This document shows, piece by piece, positions 44,591 to 54,708 of a stretch of 64,000 nucleotides of DNA. The notes beneath the pieces are model-generated. The model had not been told where the DNA came from, did not search any database, and worked only from the letters and a program-made list of their open reading frames with translations. Source of the stretch: Atriophallophorus winterbourni (taxonomy: Eukaryota > Platyhelminthes > Trematoda > Plagiorchiida > Microphallidae). Position 1 is the first letter of the stretch. The number at the start of each line of letters is the position of its first letter. Where the stretch lies: positions 1-64,000 of the forward strand of contig JACCGJ010005981.1 of NCBI GenBank assembly GCA_013407085.1, in the 5' to 3' direction. The position numbers and the translations under genes were made by a program.

Positions 44591-45715
44591 AAAAAAAGTG
44601 GTATTAGTGTTAAAGTATGGTTCATAATTGGAGCGAGAAACATAAGGGTTGTAAAATAAAGTTTGGGGAGTATAATTATTATAATAAGATGGATACTGTG
44701 TAACAGTAGATGAATTATTATAATTATAATAAGGTTGAATATTACAAAAAGGTGTAGGAGGTGGTGATGAATGGTGATAGTGTTGCTTATATGATAGGGG
44801 GTTATTCATTAAGAAACGAGATGTGTCAATACGGTTGTTGAGACTGGGTGAACCACTTATATAATTAGTTGTCTGCATACGTTGTCGGGGAGGTGGTCTG
44901 ATTAGTGCCTCTTTGTAAGTAGGAGGGTTTGGTAAGAGGGGTGGTGTTTGTCTTAATTTAGGTAAACGCTGCGGGCGTAGATGCAGATGTCGAGTTACAC
45001 TCACACCTCGATTATCAGGAGCGGATGTCGAACCTTGGGAACTATTAGAAATAATTTCGATTACAGATTCACATTGCATTTGTTCGTTGGTATCTGAGGT
45101 ATTGTTACTAGTATTGGAGCAGATAACTTTACGTTTTTTAAAGTTAAATTTTCGTTGCATAGGTGTTAAGTCCGGTTTTAGGACCACACCCGAGAACCTA
45201 GGTATACTTTTCAAAAGGTTTTTATTATCTAGTAAATACAACGCAAAACTCTTATCTGAAAATTTTATTAATATAGGAGTCCGTTGTTTGATTGTGTTTT
45301 TACGAAGTCGAGCTATAGTGAAGCATTCAGTGGGGATGCCATATGTAGAGAATATACATTTTCTTAAATCATTTAAAGGGTAATTATCGGCAATATTAAA
45401 GATGATAACATTTTTCGACCTAGCTTCTCTTTGGTATATTTCAGTGCTCATGGTTTCTATAAATTTATTTGCTTGAATCAATATATCGTGGTCAATACCA
45501 ATATCGGAGTTCATGAGAGATAAGAGCGGTTTTAGAGAACTATATTTGGATTTGCATGTTGCTAGTTCGTTTCTAAGCTCTGACAACTCTGATTCCAATT
45601 TTTTTAATTTGTTCAAAATAATAGAAGTGTCACTGTCTAATCTAACAGTACAATTACTAGGCTTGGATAATTTACGTAGCTTAATTCGAGAAGATGATAG
45701 GGTTTTCGAGTGCAT
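44582..45715 (-). CDS. ORF1 protein of LINE B2
   Basis: I chose the ATG at 45715 (MHSKTLSSSRIKLRKL); the frame extends 10 codons further up only from a TTG. The protein has 377 residues with no stop. Order: basic N-terminus; coiled coil (LKKLESELSELRNELATCK); an RRM-like region from RSKNVIIFNIADN through RTPILIKFSDKSFALYLL; basic FNFKKRK; then a Pro/Tyr/Asn-rich tail. It has no PHD or CCHC finger. By analogy it is the RNA-binding chaperone that packages the LINE RNA. Confidence 0.8.
   Translation of the reverse strand: MHSKTLSSSRIKLRKLSKPSNCTVRLDSDTSIILNKLKKLESELSELRNELATCKSKYSSLKPLLSLMNSDIGIDHDILIQANKFIETMSTEIYQREARSKNVIIFNIADNYPLNDLRKCIFSTYGIPTECFTIARLRKNTIKQRTPILIKFSDKSFALYLLDNKNLLKSIPRFSGVVLKPDLTPMQRKFNFKKRKVICSNTSNNTSDTNEQMQCESVIEIISNSSQGSTSAPDNRGVSVTRHLHLRPQRLPKLRQTPPLLPNPPTYKEALIRPPPRQRMQTTNYISGSPSLNNRIDTSRFLMNNPLSYKQHYHHSSPPPTPFCNIQPYYNYNNSSTVTQYPSYYNNYTPQTLFYNPYVSRSNYEPYFNTNTTFFQN
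44591..44597 (-). promoter_or_regulatory. Candidate -1 slippery heptamer T TTT TTT in LINE B2
   Basis: ORF1 reads ACT TTT TTT CAA AAT TAA, so the run of seven T is T TTT TTT in phase, three codons before the ORF1 stop. The -1 frame is ORF2, open from here into the endonuclease. No strong hairpin follows, only a weak AT stem, so the case rests on phase and missing start codon. Confidence 0.5.
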
Positions 45716-45857
45716 GTTTTTACCGGAAATATTTAAAGGATTCAATTGATATTATTTCAATGAAATTGAGTTAAAATATGTAACGAGAATGCGTTGAATA
45801 TAAGCAGAGCAAGTGTAATCAAATAATTGGGATCACGTACCAAATTCGAGCAGCCCG

Positions 45858-47190
45858 CGACAAGTCATGAATGATATTACTTGCGATATGTTTGCAGTTG
45901 AAATATATCACGATGATGTTATTGTGCATGCGCAAACGCGATCTCATCATGATTAACGCTTGTTGGAGGTGTTTCGTAGATTCAATTCTAGAATGTTGCT
46001 GTTAATCCATGAAAAAGTTTTTGTTTTCTGTTTCGAATTTTGAATGTCTTGGATACATTGTTGATGGTAATGGTTATAAACCAGATACTAATGTTTCAGT
46101 ACAAATGACCGATGCTGAGTCTCCAAAGAACATGGCACAATTAAAATCTTTTATCGGTGCATTGCAATACTATTCTAGGCTCATCGCAACTTTCAGTCTA
46201 AAAGCTTCATATTTTTTCACTTAAATCAAAAGAAACTTTTGTGTGGACTGATGAACATGAATATTTTTTACACAGCATATTATCCTTTTAGTAGTCAAAT
46301 GAAGTTCTTCGTTCATATATTCGGAGAATTCTTCCTTTTGTAGTTACTGATGAATCCCCTGACGGTATAGGTACTGATTTCTAGCAAAATGTACATCCAG
46401 TAATTTGAATTTCTCGCAGGTTATCTACTGATGAGAAGGGTTATGCTCAAACACACCGTGAAGATCTAACTGTCTATAAGGCCATTTAACGTTTACACAA
46501 ATTCCAGTTTGGTCATCGTCTCACCATTGTTACTGACAATGAAGCCCTGAAATTCATATACGATCCTGGTAAATCTATTTCAAAAAGTACTGTCGCAATT
46601 GTTCAAATATTAAGTATACCACTTAGTGCTTATGATTATGCTATTGAAAATCGAAGTGTTAACACGTTTATCATGTACATTATCTGTCACGCCTATCACT
46701 ACCAGATGCCAAATCTGATGATGTTCTATTTTGACGCAACCACCTGCTGTCAATCGTCATCTTTTAATTGGTGACATAAAATGTTTCTTTTCCTCTATTT
46801 TTACTGCTTTGAAGAAAGGGATGGCATTTATATATTCGGAGAAAATTTCCATCTTATTTAACCAAACGAGAATAACTCTCGAATTCTCCTGATCGTTTAT
46901 AATGCTTGACTGCTTAAATTATTATTCCTCACACATTGCGTAACCTTTAAACTGAATGATTTTCATTCTGGACATCTTGGGATAAAAAATTAAAGTCTCC
47001 AGCCGGAAGTTTATGCTGGTGGCCTGAAACAGATGCAGACATACATTGGAATGCTATTTCTTGGGAAGATCGTCAGTATAAATGTGTCCGACAAACCATC
47101 CAAATGTACACAATGGCTATTGGCAAGTTAAGCTTTGCAGCGCATTCGTGTGGATTTTTGTGGACCATTTTTAAACAAGTACTATGCATT
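45858..47190 (+). pseudogene. Gypsy-I, right part: RT end, RNase H, integrase start
   Basis: It continues from 41170: MNDITCDMFAVEIYHDDVIV (RT active site, YxDD as YHDD, about 45895-45925), FECLGYIVDGNGYKPD, QLKSFIGALQYYSRLI (46009-46224). RNase H pieces follow: VTDESPDGIG near 46340, KGYAQTHREDLTVYKAI near 46430, HRLTIVTDNEALKFIYDP near 46515. Integrase starts with FHSGHLGI (about 46960), SPAGSLCWWPETDADI and RIRVDFCGPFLNKYYAF (about 47140-47190, first catalytic Asp). There it stops and LINE H resumes. Many frame breaks. Confidence 0.78.
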
Positions 47191-47194
47191 TGGC

Positions 47195-49060
47195 ATGGAA
47201 CACGTTTTTAACTCAGTGGCACGCGCTGCTACATCTAGATACTCACAAAAAGTCCCTCCGTCGAATGAACGTCAGATCGTTTCTTCGCAGACGAACACGA
47301 AAAGTCATAGCACCGCGAAACTTGGCATGGCGTTGTTACTGGGCAGAACGGAATCGAACTGACTCCAAAATTTATAGGTCATTGCGGAATTATTGCACAT
47401 ATCTCAGCCGCCAAGACAAACGTTAATATGAAGTGCACAACCTAACGAGTTTTTGGACAACCCCAAAAGTTCATTTTGATTTGTGAATCAGGGACGCGTA
47501 GGTAAAGTTGGAATTCCATCCCTGGTCAGCGCAAACCGTTTATATCAAACGCTTCGAAAACTGCAAACCTGTTGTCTGAACACTACTCCTCAATTTTCAA
47601 CCCTATTTATTCTACAAACTCCTCCCATTTTTCTTCTCCCTCACATAACGTACAGGAAATGCTGGAAATAATGTTTACCCTTGATGTGGTCCACGAGAAG
47701 ATTTCATGTCTACGGCAATACTCTTCACCAACACTCGACGGAATCCACCCTGATATCCTGGAATTAGCCGCATTTAATATAACTCATCTATTTGTCACGT
47801 ATATTCGACATTACATGGGCTCCACTACCTTCCTCCAAGATCGGAAAGAAGATGTTATCAATCCAATTCTTAAAGGCGGCATCCGTTTGGAACCCGTAAA
47901 TTATCGCCACATCGTGCGTTTGTCAGTCATTTCTGTTGACATTAAAAGAATAGTCTATGACCACCTAATCACATAACTTGAAACTAATCGACTTTTATCA
48001 CGCAACAAGATGGCATTCGTGGCAAGCATTCTTGCACTTTCCACTTGCGCCTGGACGGGATGACAAGACGAAATCCGTCAATGAAGTCATTGGTGTCGAT
48101 GCAATATTTCTGAATTTATCCAAAGCATTTTACCGTGTCGACCATGACATTCTTTAATTTAAAACGGCTTCAGGCGGCGTTGGGTCCTGGGTAAAGTACT
48201 TTCTTCGCAATGGCCCCCACTCTGTTCGTGTGCCTGACTGCTATTCAGACAGCATCCAAATCAAGTGCGGCCTGCACAGGGCTCTGTTCTTGGATAACGA
48301 CTATTCATCATTTTCACCAAAGACATTGGCCAGAACATTGAATCACCTATCCTTCTATTTGCGAATGTTGTCAAAATCTGGCGCACATTTGAATGGCCAA
48401 AACATTCTCATAACCTACACGTTTACACGACTAGTCTTTAAGGAATCACATCACATACAACACCTCCAAGTGTAGCGTTTACCCAATCAAACATTCTGAT
48501 CCTGTCGCTCACCGTCTTGCTACAGGAGTACTTCAGAGTGTTTAATAAGAAATGGATCTTCGTATCATCATCCAGCACGAACTCGGTTGCACAACACAAT
48601 GCAAAAAAGCCGCTCAACAGTCTTTGATACGCCAAGATGGGTCCCTTTTCGAAAAAGCCTAGCGACGCGCGACAAAGCTAGTCCGCAGTATGCACACATG
48701 TCATGTTAGGAAATATTACGCAGTTTAGATATGTTCTCCGTTACCTACCGTATCACCGAGCTGACATGTTACTTACCCACCGGATCTTGACTCACTTCTC
48801 CCAACCATTCAACTCCCTATTCGTTCGGTCTCTGAGAACTAACCTCTATGGACATGAGCTGAAACTGTTACATCATCAAAGCAGGCTTAAATTTCGACAA
48901 AGGTTTTTCTCCATGAAAGTTTGCAGTAAGTGAAACACTCCCCGTGCAAGCTTTTTGAACTCCGCTTCTTTCGGTTATTTCAAAGGAATCCATACTCACT
49001 TAAATAAAATCTACCACCCTCAACACACAAGTACCGCGTGAAAAATATTTTCATGTTTTT
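47195..49060 (+). pseudogene. LINE H, right part: RT
   Basis: It begins with RRRTRKVIAPRNLAWRCYW (about 47275; D2 has SRTRKWMRERNIEWATYL). RT pieces include SPTLDGIHPDILELAAFN (about 47730), VINPILKGGIRLEPVNYRH (about 47855), FLNLSKAFYRVDHDIL (about 48107), an FLDNDYSS-like stretch (about 48290) in the block-B region, and RIIIQHELGCTTQCKKAAQ (about 48560). The C-terminal block RLKFRQRFFSMKV lies near 48885. About 150 codons of the endonuclease/linker are missing opposite Gypsy-I. Strongly decayed. Confidence 0.72.
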
Positions 49061-49286
49061 ACAGCCCCTTCTGCATTTTTACAGACTCACTAGCTCATGG
49101 CAACGGTAAGTTCTCTTTCTGTGCCATTTGCATTTTTGTCATAATCCCGCTAACAATTCGCGAGTTTTATTGCTTACCCAGATCCTTGTATCGGAAGTCC
49201 GAACGCACGCAATATCAACTGAATTTCTAGTGCTGTGTGATTTTATACTTTATTTCAACTCAATTGACTCCCAGTCAGAACCGAAA

Positions 49287-50627
49287 ATGCCTGCCATTTC
49301 GAGCTGTTCTTGCCCAGTGTGTGGCTCTCGTGTCGGACCTAGAACGAAGTCTATCACTTGCTCTTTGTGTTGCACGAAAACGCATCTATCTTGTGAACTT
49401 CGTCTTACGGACTTAGAAACTGCAGTAATACGGTCACAGGCATCTTCTTCTCTGAAATACATTTGCCAGATATGCCTTCCTGATTTCGAATCTCTGCAGA
49501 ATAATGGCGAATCTACTCTGCTGACATGTCCTATGCGTACCTCACAAGTTACTCCACAGTTGTCCTCAACACCAGCTCGACCCGAAAGTGCAACCCCCCG
49601 TCAAACAGTCGATAATAGGATTTCTAAAGTTGAATCTGATGTCCGCCGTATTCTTGCAGAACTCGCCTCTCTGCGCCGGCAACAAGATCAGCCTGTAGTT
49701 CCTGTTGTTGAATGTAACCCTGGTTGCACACTCTACACTGCGTCATACCTTCCACTGAAAGACCCGGTTACTGCAACCACCTCAAAGAAAAAGAAGTCAA
49801 ACACTTCTCCGCCAAAAGTCAAAAACGCGCGTCCTCACACATTCTCCGTCATTTGTACCAATGTACCTGTGTCAACATGTACACATTTTGAAAGTAAACG
49901 TGAACATGATCTGCAACAGTGGATTGACTTGTGTTCGAAAATGAAAATCCCAGCCATAGATCCCTCGGGTATAACACGATTAACCCGACATCCATCTTCC
50001 CCCCATGCCGATAAAGCCCGTCTCTTACGTATTGACTTGCAAACGAGTGAACAAGCTGAAGACGTTTTATTGTCTGCCTATTTACTCCACGGTGAATCTA
50101 GTATTATCCGGATCTTTCCGAACGTTCCATGGACTGAGCGCCAAAAGAATCGTGATTCTAAATCAACGCGCCGAGAGCCATCAGCTATCATCATTCATGG
50201 TGTACCAGAAGGCGAATGTTCGAATGATCTAGATAAGAAACAGCATGATTACGATCAGTGGCGTTTCCTACATAGTCACATGGAGTGTACTGATATAATT
50301 ACAACCGCTATTTACCGTCTTCCTCGTTCAGGTACATACTCTGGTAATTCTCCCCGCTTACTGAAGGTTTGTTTTCTACATCCCGATATGGTAAATTCTG
50401 CGTTAAGTGCTTGGCGTACAACTCGTAGATATGCTCCACCTAATGTTCGACTATATTCCGACAATCCACGCCGTAATCCTATACCGACCGTTGTATCCAG
50501 ATTGCCCAACACTGGCACCGAGGGTGACTCACTCATCAATCCTAAAGTAACAAATCTACCACCCGCATCTACTGACGTATCAAAAAACCTGAACCAGCCG
50601 GTCGTGTCCCGACCGGCTCAGGTGTAA
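49287..50627 (+). CDS. ORF1 protein of LINE D2 (PHD finger, coiled coil, RRM-like)
   Basis: ATG at 49287 gives 446 residues; the frame reaches up to 49128 only from a TTG. Residues of about 8-62 are a PHD-type finger: CPVCGSRV, CSLCCTKTHLSC, then CQICLPDF. Residues of about 110-135 (ISKVESDVRRILAELASLRR) form a short coiled coil. A basic stretch (SKKKKSNTSPPKVK) leads into an RRM-like part with RLLRIDLQTSEQAEDVLLSA, IRIFPNVPWTERQ and IIIHGVPEGE. The last codons contain the slippery site. It is expected to bind LINE RNA; the PHD finger is typical of CR1 ORF1. Confidence 0.88.
   Translation: MPAISSCSCPVCGSRVGPRTKSITCSLCCTKTHLSCELRLTDLETAVIRSQASSSLKYICQICLPDFESLQNNGESTLLTCPMRTSQVTPQLSSTPARPESATPRQTVDNRISKVESDVRRILAELASLRRQQDQPVVPVVECNPGCTLYTASYLPLKDPVTATTSKKKKSNTSPPKVKNARPHTFSVICTNVPVSTCTHFESKREHDLQQWIDLCSKMKIPAIDPSGITRLTRHPSSPHADKARLLRIDLQTSEQAEDVLLSAYLLHGESSIIRIFPNVPWTERQKNRDSKSTRREPSAIIIHGVPEGECSNDLDKKQHDYDQWRFLHSHMECTDIITTAIYRLPRSGTYSGNSPRLLKVCFLHPDMVNSALSAWRTTRRYAPPNVRLYSDNPRRNPIPTVVSRLPNTGTEGDSLINPKVTNLPPASTDVSKNLNQPVVSRPAQV
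50582..50618 (+). promoter_or_regulatory. -1 programmed frameshift signal joining ORF1 and ORF2 of LINE D2
   Basis: ORF1 codons TCA AAA AAC contain A AAA AAC (50582-50588) in the correct phase. A 7-nt spacer (50589-50595) follows, then AGCCGGTCG (50596-50604) pairing perfectly with CGACCGGCT (50610-50618) around a 5-nt loop. The ORF1 stop is at 50625-50627. Slipping back one base leads into the open ORF2 frame. Heptamer, spacing and hairpin all match known -1 frameshift signals of viruses and LTR elements. I know of no established case in CR1 elements. Confidence 0.82.
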
Positions 50628-53430
50628 ATCAGCCTTCACTTATTCTGCGGAAGTCCCTGGTATGTGGCTATACTAATGCTCAAAGCCTTCTTAGTAAAAT
50701 TAACGAACTCAGACTACGTACTTCCGCGTGCCCCTATGACATTCTTGCCGTCACAGAAACTTGGTTGAGTGATTGCCACCTCGACAGTGAGATTGAGCTG
50801 ACTAACATGACTGTCCTCCGGTCAGATCGGCCTACAGCAGGAGGAGGTGTAGCTCTTTACACCCGATCATCATTACACTGCTCAGTATTAGATGGTTTTC
50901 AATCTTCCGACGCTCTTACCTGTGTTCTGCAACTATCCGTTCATTCAACGTTACTGATTGTTCTCATCTACCGTCCACCCAATAGCTCAGCGGCTCGCGA
51001 CATGCAATTGCTGACAGATCTGAACCACGCATTAACTGTTTCCACACACATGTCCTCATTATGGGTGACTTCAACTTACCACGCCTATTCTGTGACCCAT
51101 ATCCTAGCAACCCTCTATCTAATGAACTACTGGACTTAATACACAGTCATCCACTTTTCAACCACTCCACGCTCCCAACACGTTTTCACTCGCAGCATTC
51201 GCCCTCACTGCTAGACTTGATTCTGACCAATGACGAATTAATGATTGAATATATCAAACGGGAACCCCCACTTGGGCGCAGTGATCATGTCTTCCTCCAC
51301 TTCGACCTAGTTTACTGCGCTGATAAGGTAAATGCACGCTCTATTTATTCATGTAAACGGACAAACTACGCGTCTCTCAACACTATCATTGATGAATACG
51401 ATTGGATTATTAACTCATCAACATCAGCGGAAGATGCCTGGCTTCATTTTTCCACCCGCTTACAGCATCTGCAAAGCTTATGCACCGTTACTAAAGAAGT
51501 TACTCTCAAAAGTCGCGGTTTTACTCCAATTCGTAGTCGCACTCGAAAATGGATGCGGGAAAGAAATATTGAATGGGCTACCTATCTCAGTATGCCAACT
51601 CCTGCGAACTGGGAGCGCTATCGGAAGCTTCGTAACAAAGTCAATTCGCTAGTTCGCGATGACAAACTCGCTTACCAGTACAGACTAACGAGCTCTTTTG
51701 CCATCAATCCCAAACGGTTATTTAGTTATGTGAACCGCTTGAGGTATGTTAAACCTGGAGTTACGATCCTTGAGACTCCACAAGGCTTGACCCAGGATGC
51801 TGCAGCTGCGGCCGAAGCTCTGAAAGCTCATTTTGCCTCAATTTTTCAATCTTCTTCGGGCAACATCACGATTCCTGTAAATTCATCCCCATCCCATTCC
51901 ACTTTATGTGACATCGAATTTACACCCACAGTTATATATCATAAACTAAAAAACTTACGGCCCACCAGTTCCGCTGGACCAGACGGTTTCCATCCCCGAA
52001 CCCTACGCGAATGTGCCTCCTCTCTCTGTTATCCCCTGGCTAATCTTTTCACGCACCTTTTTGCTAACGGCTGTGTCCCACTTGACTGGAAGTGTGGATC
52101 TATCTCTCCCATCTATAAAAGCGGCTCTCGATCTCTCGTGTCTAATTACCGACCGATAACATTACTCTCTGTTATATCGAAACTTATGGAATCTATTATC
52201 AGTGACTCTCTGATCCAGTTCATTGAAGGACTACACCTTCTGTCTGATTCGCAACACGGTTTCCGTCCCCGGAGATCATGTGTGACAAACCTGATGCTCG
52301 CACGTGACCACTGGACATCCGAAGTCGACAAAGGACGAGAGATTCACCTAGTATACTTAGATTTCTCGAAAGCTTTCGACAGAGTCAACCATCGAATCTT
52401 GCTCCGCAAATTATGTTCTCTAGGGATTGCAGGTCAGTTGCTTCAGTGGCTTGAGAGTTATTTATCAGATCGCCGCGCATGCGTCCGCGTCGATGGATGC
52501 CTCTCTTCAAGTTTCAGCATTTCCAGCGGTGTCCCTCAAGGCTCTGTACTCGGGCCAACCCTATTCCTATCCTTCATTGATGATGTCGTTCAAGCCATTG
52601 ATTCCCACACGCTCATGTATGCCGACGACATGAAACTCTGGAGAGTCATCACATGTCAACACGACATCGATCAACTACAGGACGACCTCAATTCGCTTTA
52701 TGTGTGGTCACTCGAAAATTGCTTACCGTTCAATACAGAGAAATGCCGCGTCCTTTCAACGCGTACAAACTCTAGCCCAAGCTATTACCTGGGATTACAC
52801 CCAATTGAGACGACTTCCTCAGAAAGGGACTTAGGCATTATCGTGCAGTCCAACATGTCAGTCTCGGCGACGTGCCTGAGAGCAGCCAATAAAGCAAACG
52901 CCATGCTTGGTCTTCTCAAACGTGTTTTTCGCAGATTTGAACCTCAATGTTTGTCGTTTTTGCTCAGAACATTCATCCGTCCACATCTCGAATACGCCGT
53001 TCAAGTTTGGTGCCCGTGGTTACCGAAGGACCAAAGACTTCTTGAGGCTCCCCAGCGAAGCGCCACAAAACTTGTCAGAGGTCTGGCCACGTATGCTTAT
53101 CCTGAACGTCTTCGCTCCCTCAATCTCTTTTCAGTGAAATACAGAAGGCGCTGTGGTGACCTCATTCTCACCTACCAAATCCTCTCATCCACTGATCACC
53201 CTTGTAAACACATCCTCGTCCTTAATCGTGAAACTTCACATCTTCGTGGCCATTCACTCAAACTCTCATATCAACACTCACGCCTCAACTGTCGCAGGCA
53301 TTTCTTTCCCCTCCGGATATGTACTCACTGAAATAGTCTATCCCAGGAAGTCGTATCCGCAACATCCGTAGAGGTTTTTAAACGGAGTCTGGACGCTCAT
53401 TCAAATGATCTCCACAACAACATACCTTGA
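50588..53430 (+). pseudogene. ORF2 of LINE D2 (endonuclease and RT), two lesions
   Basis: From the -1 frame it reads LVCGYTNAQSLLSKI, ILAVTETWLSDC (Glu of the endonuclease), GGGVALYTR and IYRPPNSSAA. After a shift near 51055 come MGDFNLP and GRSDHVFLHF. RT: YRPITLLSVISKLMES, SQHGFRPRRSC, LVYLDFSKAFDRVNHRIL, GVPQGSVLGPTLFLSFIDD and LMYADDMKLW, catalytic residues complete. The C-terminus has RSATKLVRGL and, at 53329, TGA where relatives have the Trp of WNSLP; the frame then continues to TGA at 53428-53430. There is no ATG before the endonuclease, so it depends on ORF1 translation. Confidence 0.9.
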
Positions 53431-53797
53431 GGCCTTGTCTGTCCGATTGCTGTTGTTCTCGGATAAGCACTGATCCACTAAACCGCATCACGTATTAGCT
53501 TCATTTTTTCAGGTACGTTGTCCTCCTTGTCTTACTACTCCGTTCATTCCCTTCCTAACCACCTGTCAGTTTTACTTGTTTCCAGGTCTAACGCCACCCC
53601 GATGCTTCCGTATTCTCCTGCTACCGCCTCGCAATATAAGGAAGGCGCATTTCCAAAGCGAGTGTGGCCCGCTATAAGGCCTCCCCGTTCCCAAACAGAT
53701 GACACTTACTATTTTATTTCCACCACACTGTACATACCAACCTGTGGTTATTTTAAGCTATGCTTTTACGCCACAATAAACCATTGAACCATTGAGG
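53431..53797 (+). other. 3' UTR and CCATTGAA tail of LINE D2
   Basis: This is non-coding. It contains the GCGAGTGTGGCCCGCTATAA block shared with 90-110, and in diverged form with 54530 and 54840 (minus). It ends ACCATTGAACCATTGA, the repeated tail. Confidence 0.75.
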
Positions 53798-53848
53798 TCA
53801 CGACAAAAACTGGTAGATCATTCCAAACACGGACAGAAAAGAAATATT
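53798..53848 (-). pseudogene. Tiny LINE ORF2 C-terminal fragment
   Basis: The minus strand encodes KYFFSVRVWNDLPVFVVT, the C-terminal WN.LP block of a CR1-like ORF2, and nothing else. It lies between the D2 tail and an LTR fragment. Confidence 0.6.
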
Positions 53849-54094
53849 TGTTGAGTTTGTACAAATCTATTTTTACTTGACAATTTTTCTGATAAAAAAT
53901 CTATTGTACAGTTTTGATATCTTCAGTTCAATTTGTTCTAACAATATCGGTTCGTTCAGACGATCGATAGTACTATTGATTTTTCGATTTCCCGTTAACG
54001 TTATTACTCACATTTCATCGATTTCTTGTTCGATAACTTAGTGAACACAATTCTTGTGTTGAATACGATTTTGTACATAATCAACTTATCACTT
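53849..54094 (+). repeat. Diverged partial LTR of the Gypsy-N family
   Basis: It aligns end to end with the first 245 bp or so of the Gypsy-N LTR (56058-56310). It starts TGTTGAGTTTGTACAAA against TGTCGAGCTTGTACAAA and ends ATCAACTTATCACTT. About 10 percent of bases differ. It stops at nearly the same place as the truncated 3' LTR at 59246. An old solo LTR fragment. Confidence 0.8.
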
Positions 54095-54394
54095 GTAGCA
54101 ACCTGTAATCTCACTTCCCTTTCAATTGTATTTTCGTTTTCCTCGATGCTTACTTTAATCTGTAATTTGTACATACTTATCTTTGCATCATTTCAATTCA
54201 TCAACTTGGAAATTATCGTTTTGTTCCGATAATCGATATTGCCATATCGATCTATCGATTTCTTCTTGTCCGATTAACTCAGACTATTGATCTTCCGTTT
54301 CGTTAAATGAGTTGTTGTTACTCCCCCTTTGCATCGCATTCTGTAAATAATCATTAATTAACAATACACTTTCCTCCGCGCGCTTTCCACCACA
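54095..54394. other. AT-rich stretch with LTR-like words
   Basis: No gene. ATCGATATTGCCATATCGATCTATCGATT near 54230 resembles the CGATAGTACTATTGATTTTTCGATT core of the adjacent LTR, so it may be an older copy of that LTR. Confidence 0.35.
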
Positions 54395-54473
54395 CTGTAC
54401 ATACCATCCTTTGGTTATTTTTAAGCTATGCTTTTACACCACAATAAACCATTGAACCATTGAACCATTGAAC
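54395..54473 (+). mobile_element. D-family LINE 3' tail fragment
   Basis: CCACACTGTACATACCA and GGTTATTTTTAAGCTATGC match the last 75 bp of D2. It ends in three CCATTGAA units. It is a 79-bp, extremely truncated insertion. Confidence 0.75.
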
Positions 54474-54667
54474 CTGTCCAAATGCAACGAAAACCCTTTG
54501 ATGGTGCAGGCTTAACGTGAATGTGACCTGCTATGCTCAGTTGCATTAGAAACTCAAACATTTTTTATTTGATTTCTATATATACCGCTTAATATGCCCT
54601 CCGGTGTGTACAAGCTTTTAGTTTCCAATACCGTAATAAATTATTGAAAAATTGAACTATTGAACTC
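54474..54667 (+). mobile_element. F-family LINE 3' end
   Basis: CCTGTCCAAATGCAACG, GATGGTGCAGGCTTAACG and ATACCGTAATAAATTATTGA match, in inverse orientation, the 3' end of LINE F at 54709-54905. It ends in ATTGAACTATTGAACT. Together they form an inverted repeat. Confidence 0.75.
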
Positions 54668-54708
54668 TGCGTGAAATATTTAAATTCAAGGTCATTCAGG
54701 TTTGTTCG

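Larger units (their letters stand above)
41171..45857 (-). mobile_element. LINE B2: full-length two-ORF LINE inserted in Gypsy-I
   Basis: On the minus strand there is a 5' UTR (45857-45716), ORF1 (45715-44582), ORF2 (44591-41702 in the -1 frame), a 3' UTR, the hairpin CTTGG-GAGT-CCAAG at 41195-41208 and a tail of AAAT repeats. Gypsy-I RT codons continue on both sides. A decayed full-length sister (B1) lies at 11.6-23.3 kb. A clear target duplication was not found. The only major ORF2 defect seen is one shift near 42990 in a T8 run, so this is a young copy. Confidence 0.9.
49061..53797 (+). mobile_element. LINE D2: nearly intact CR1-like element
   Basis: It has a 5' region (start only approximate), intact ORF1 49287-50627, a frameshift signal 50582-50618, ORF2 in the -1 frame to 53430 and a 3' UTR with the block GTGGCCCGCTATAAGGCC. 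It ends in repeats of CCATTGAA at about 53782-53797. CR1 elements end in 8-bp repeats and have ORF1 with a PHD finger, both seen here. ORF2 carries only one shift (near 51055) and one TGA (53329). Confidence 0.9.

Noticed and set aside
49128..49286. N-terminal extension of D2 ORF1
   Set aside because: It starts at TTG; the first ATG is at 49287, just before the PHD finger, as in LINE C.
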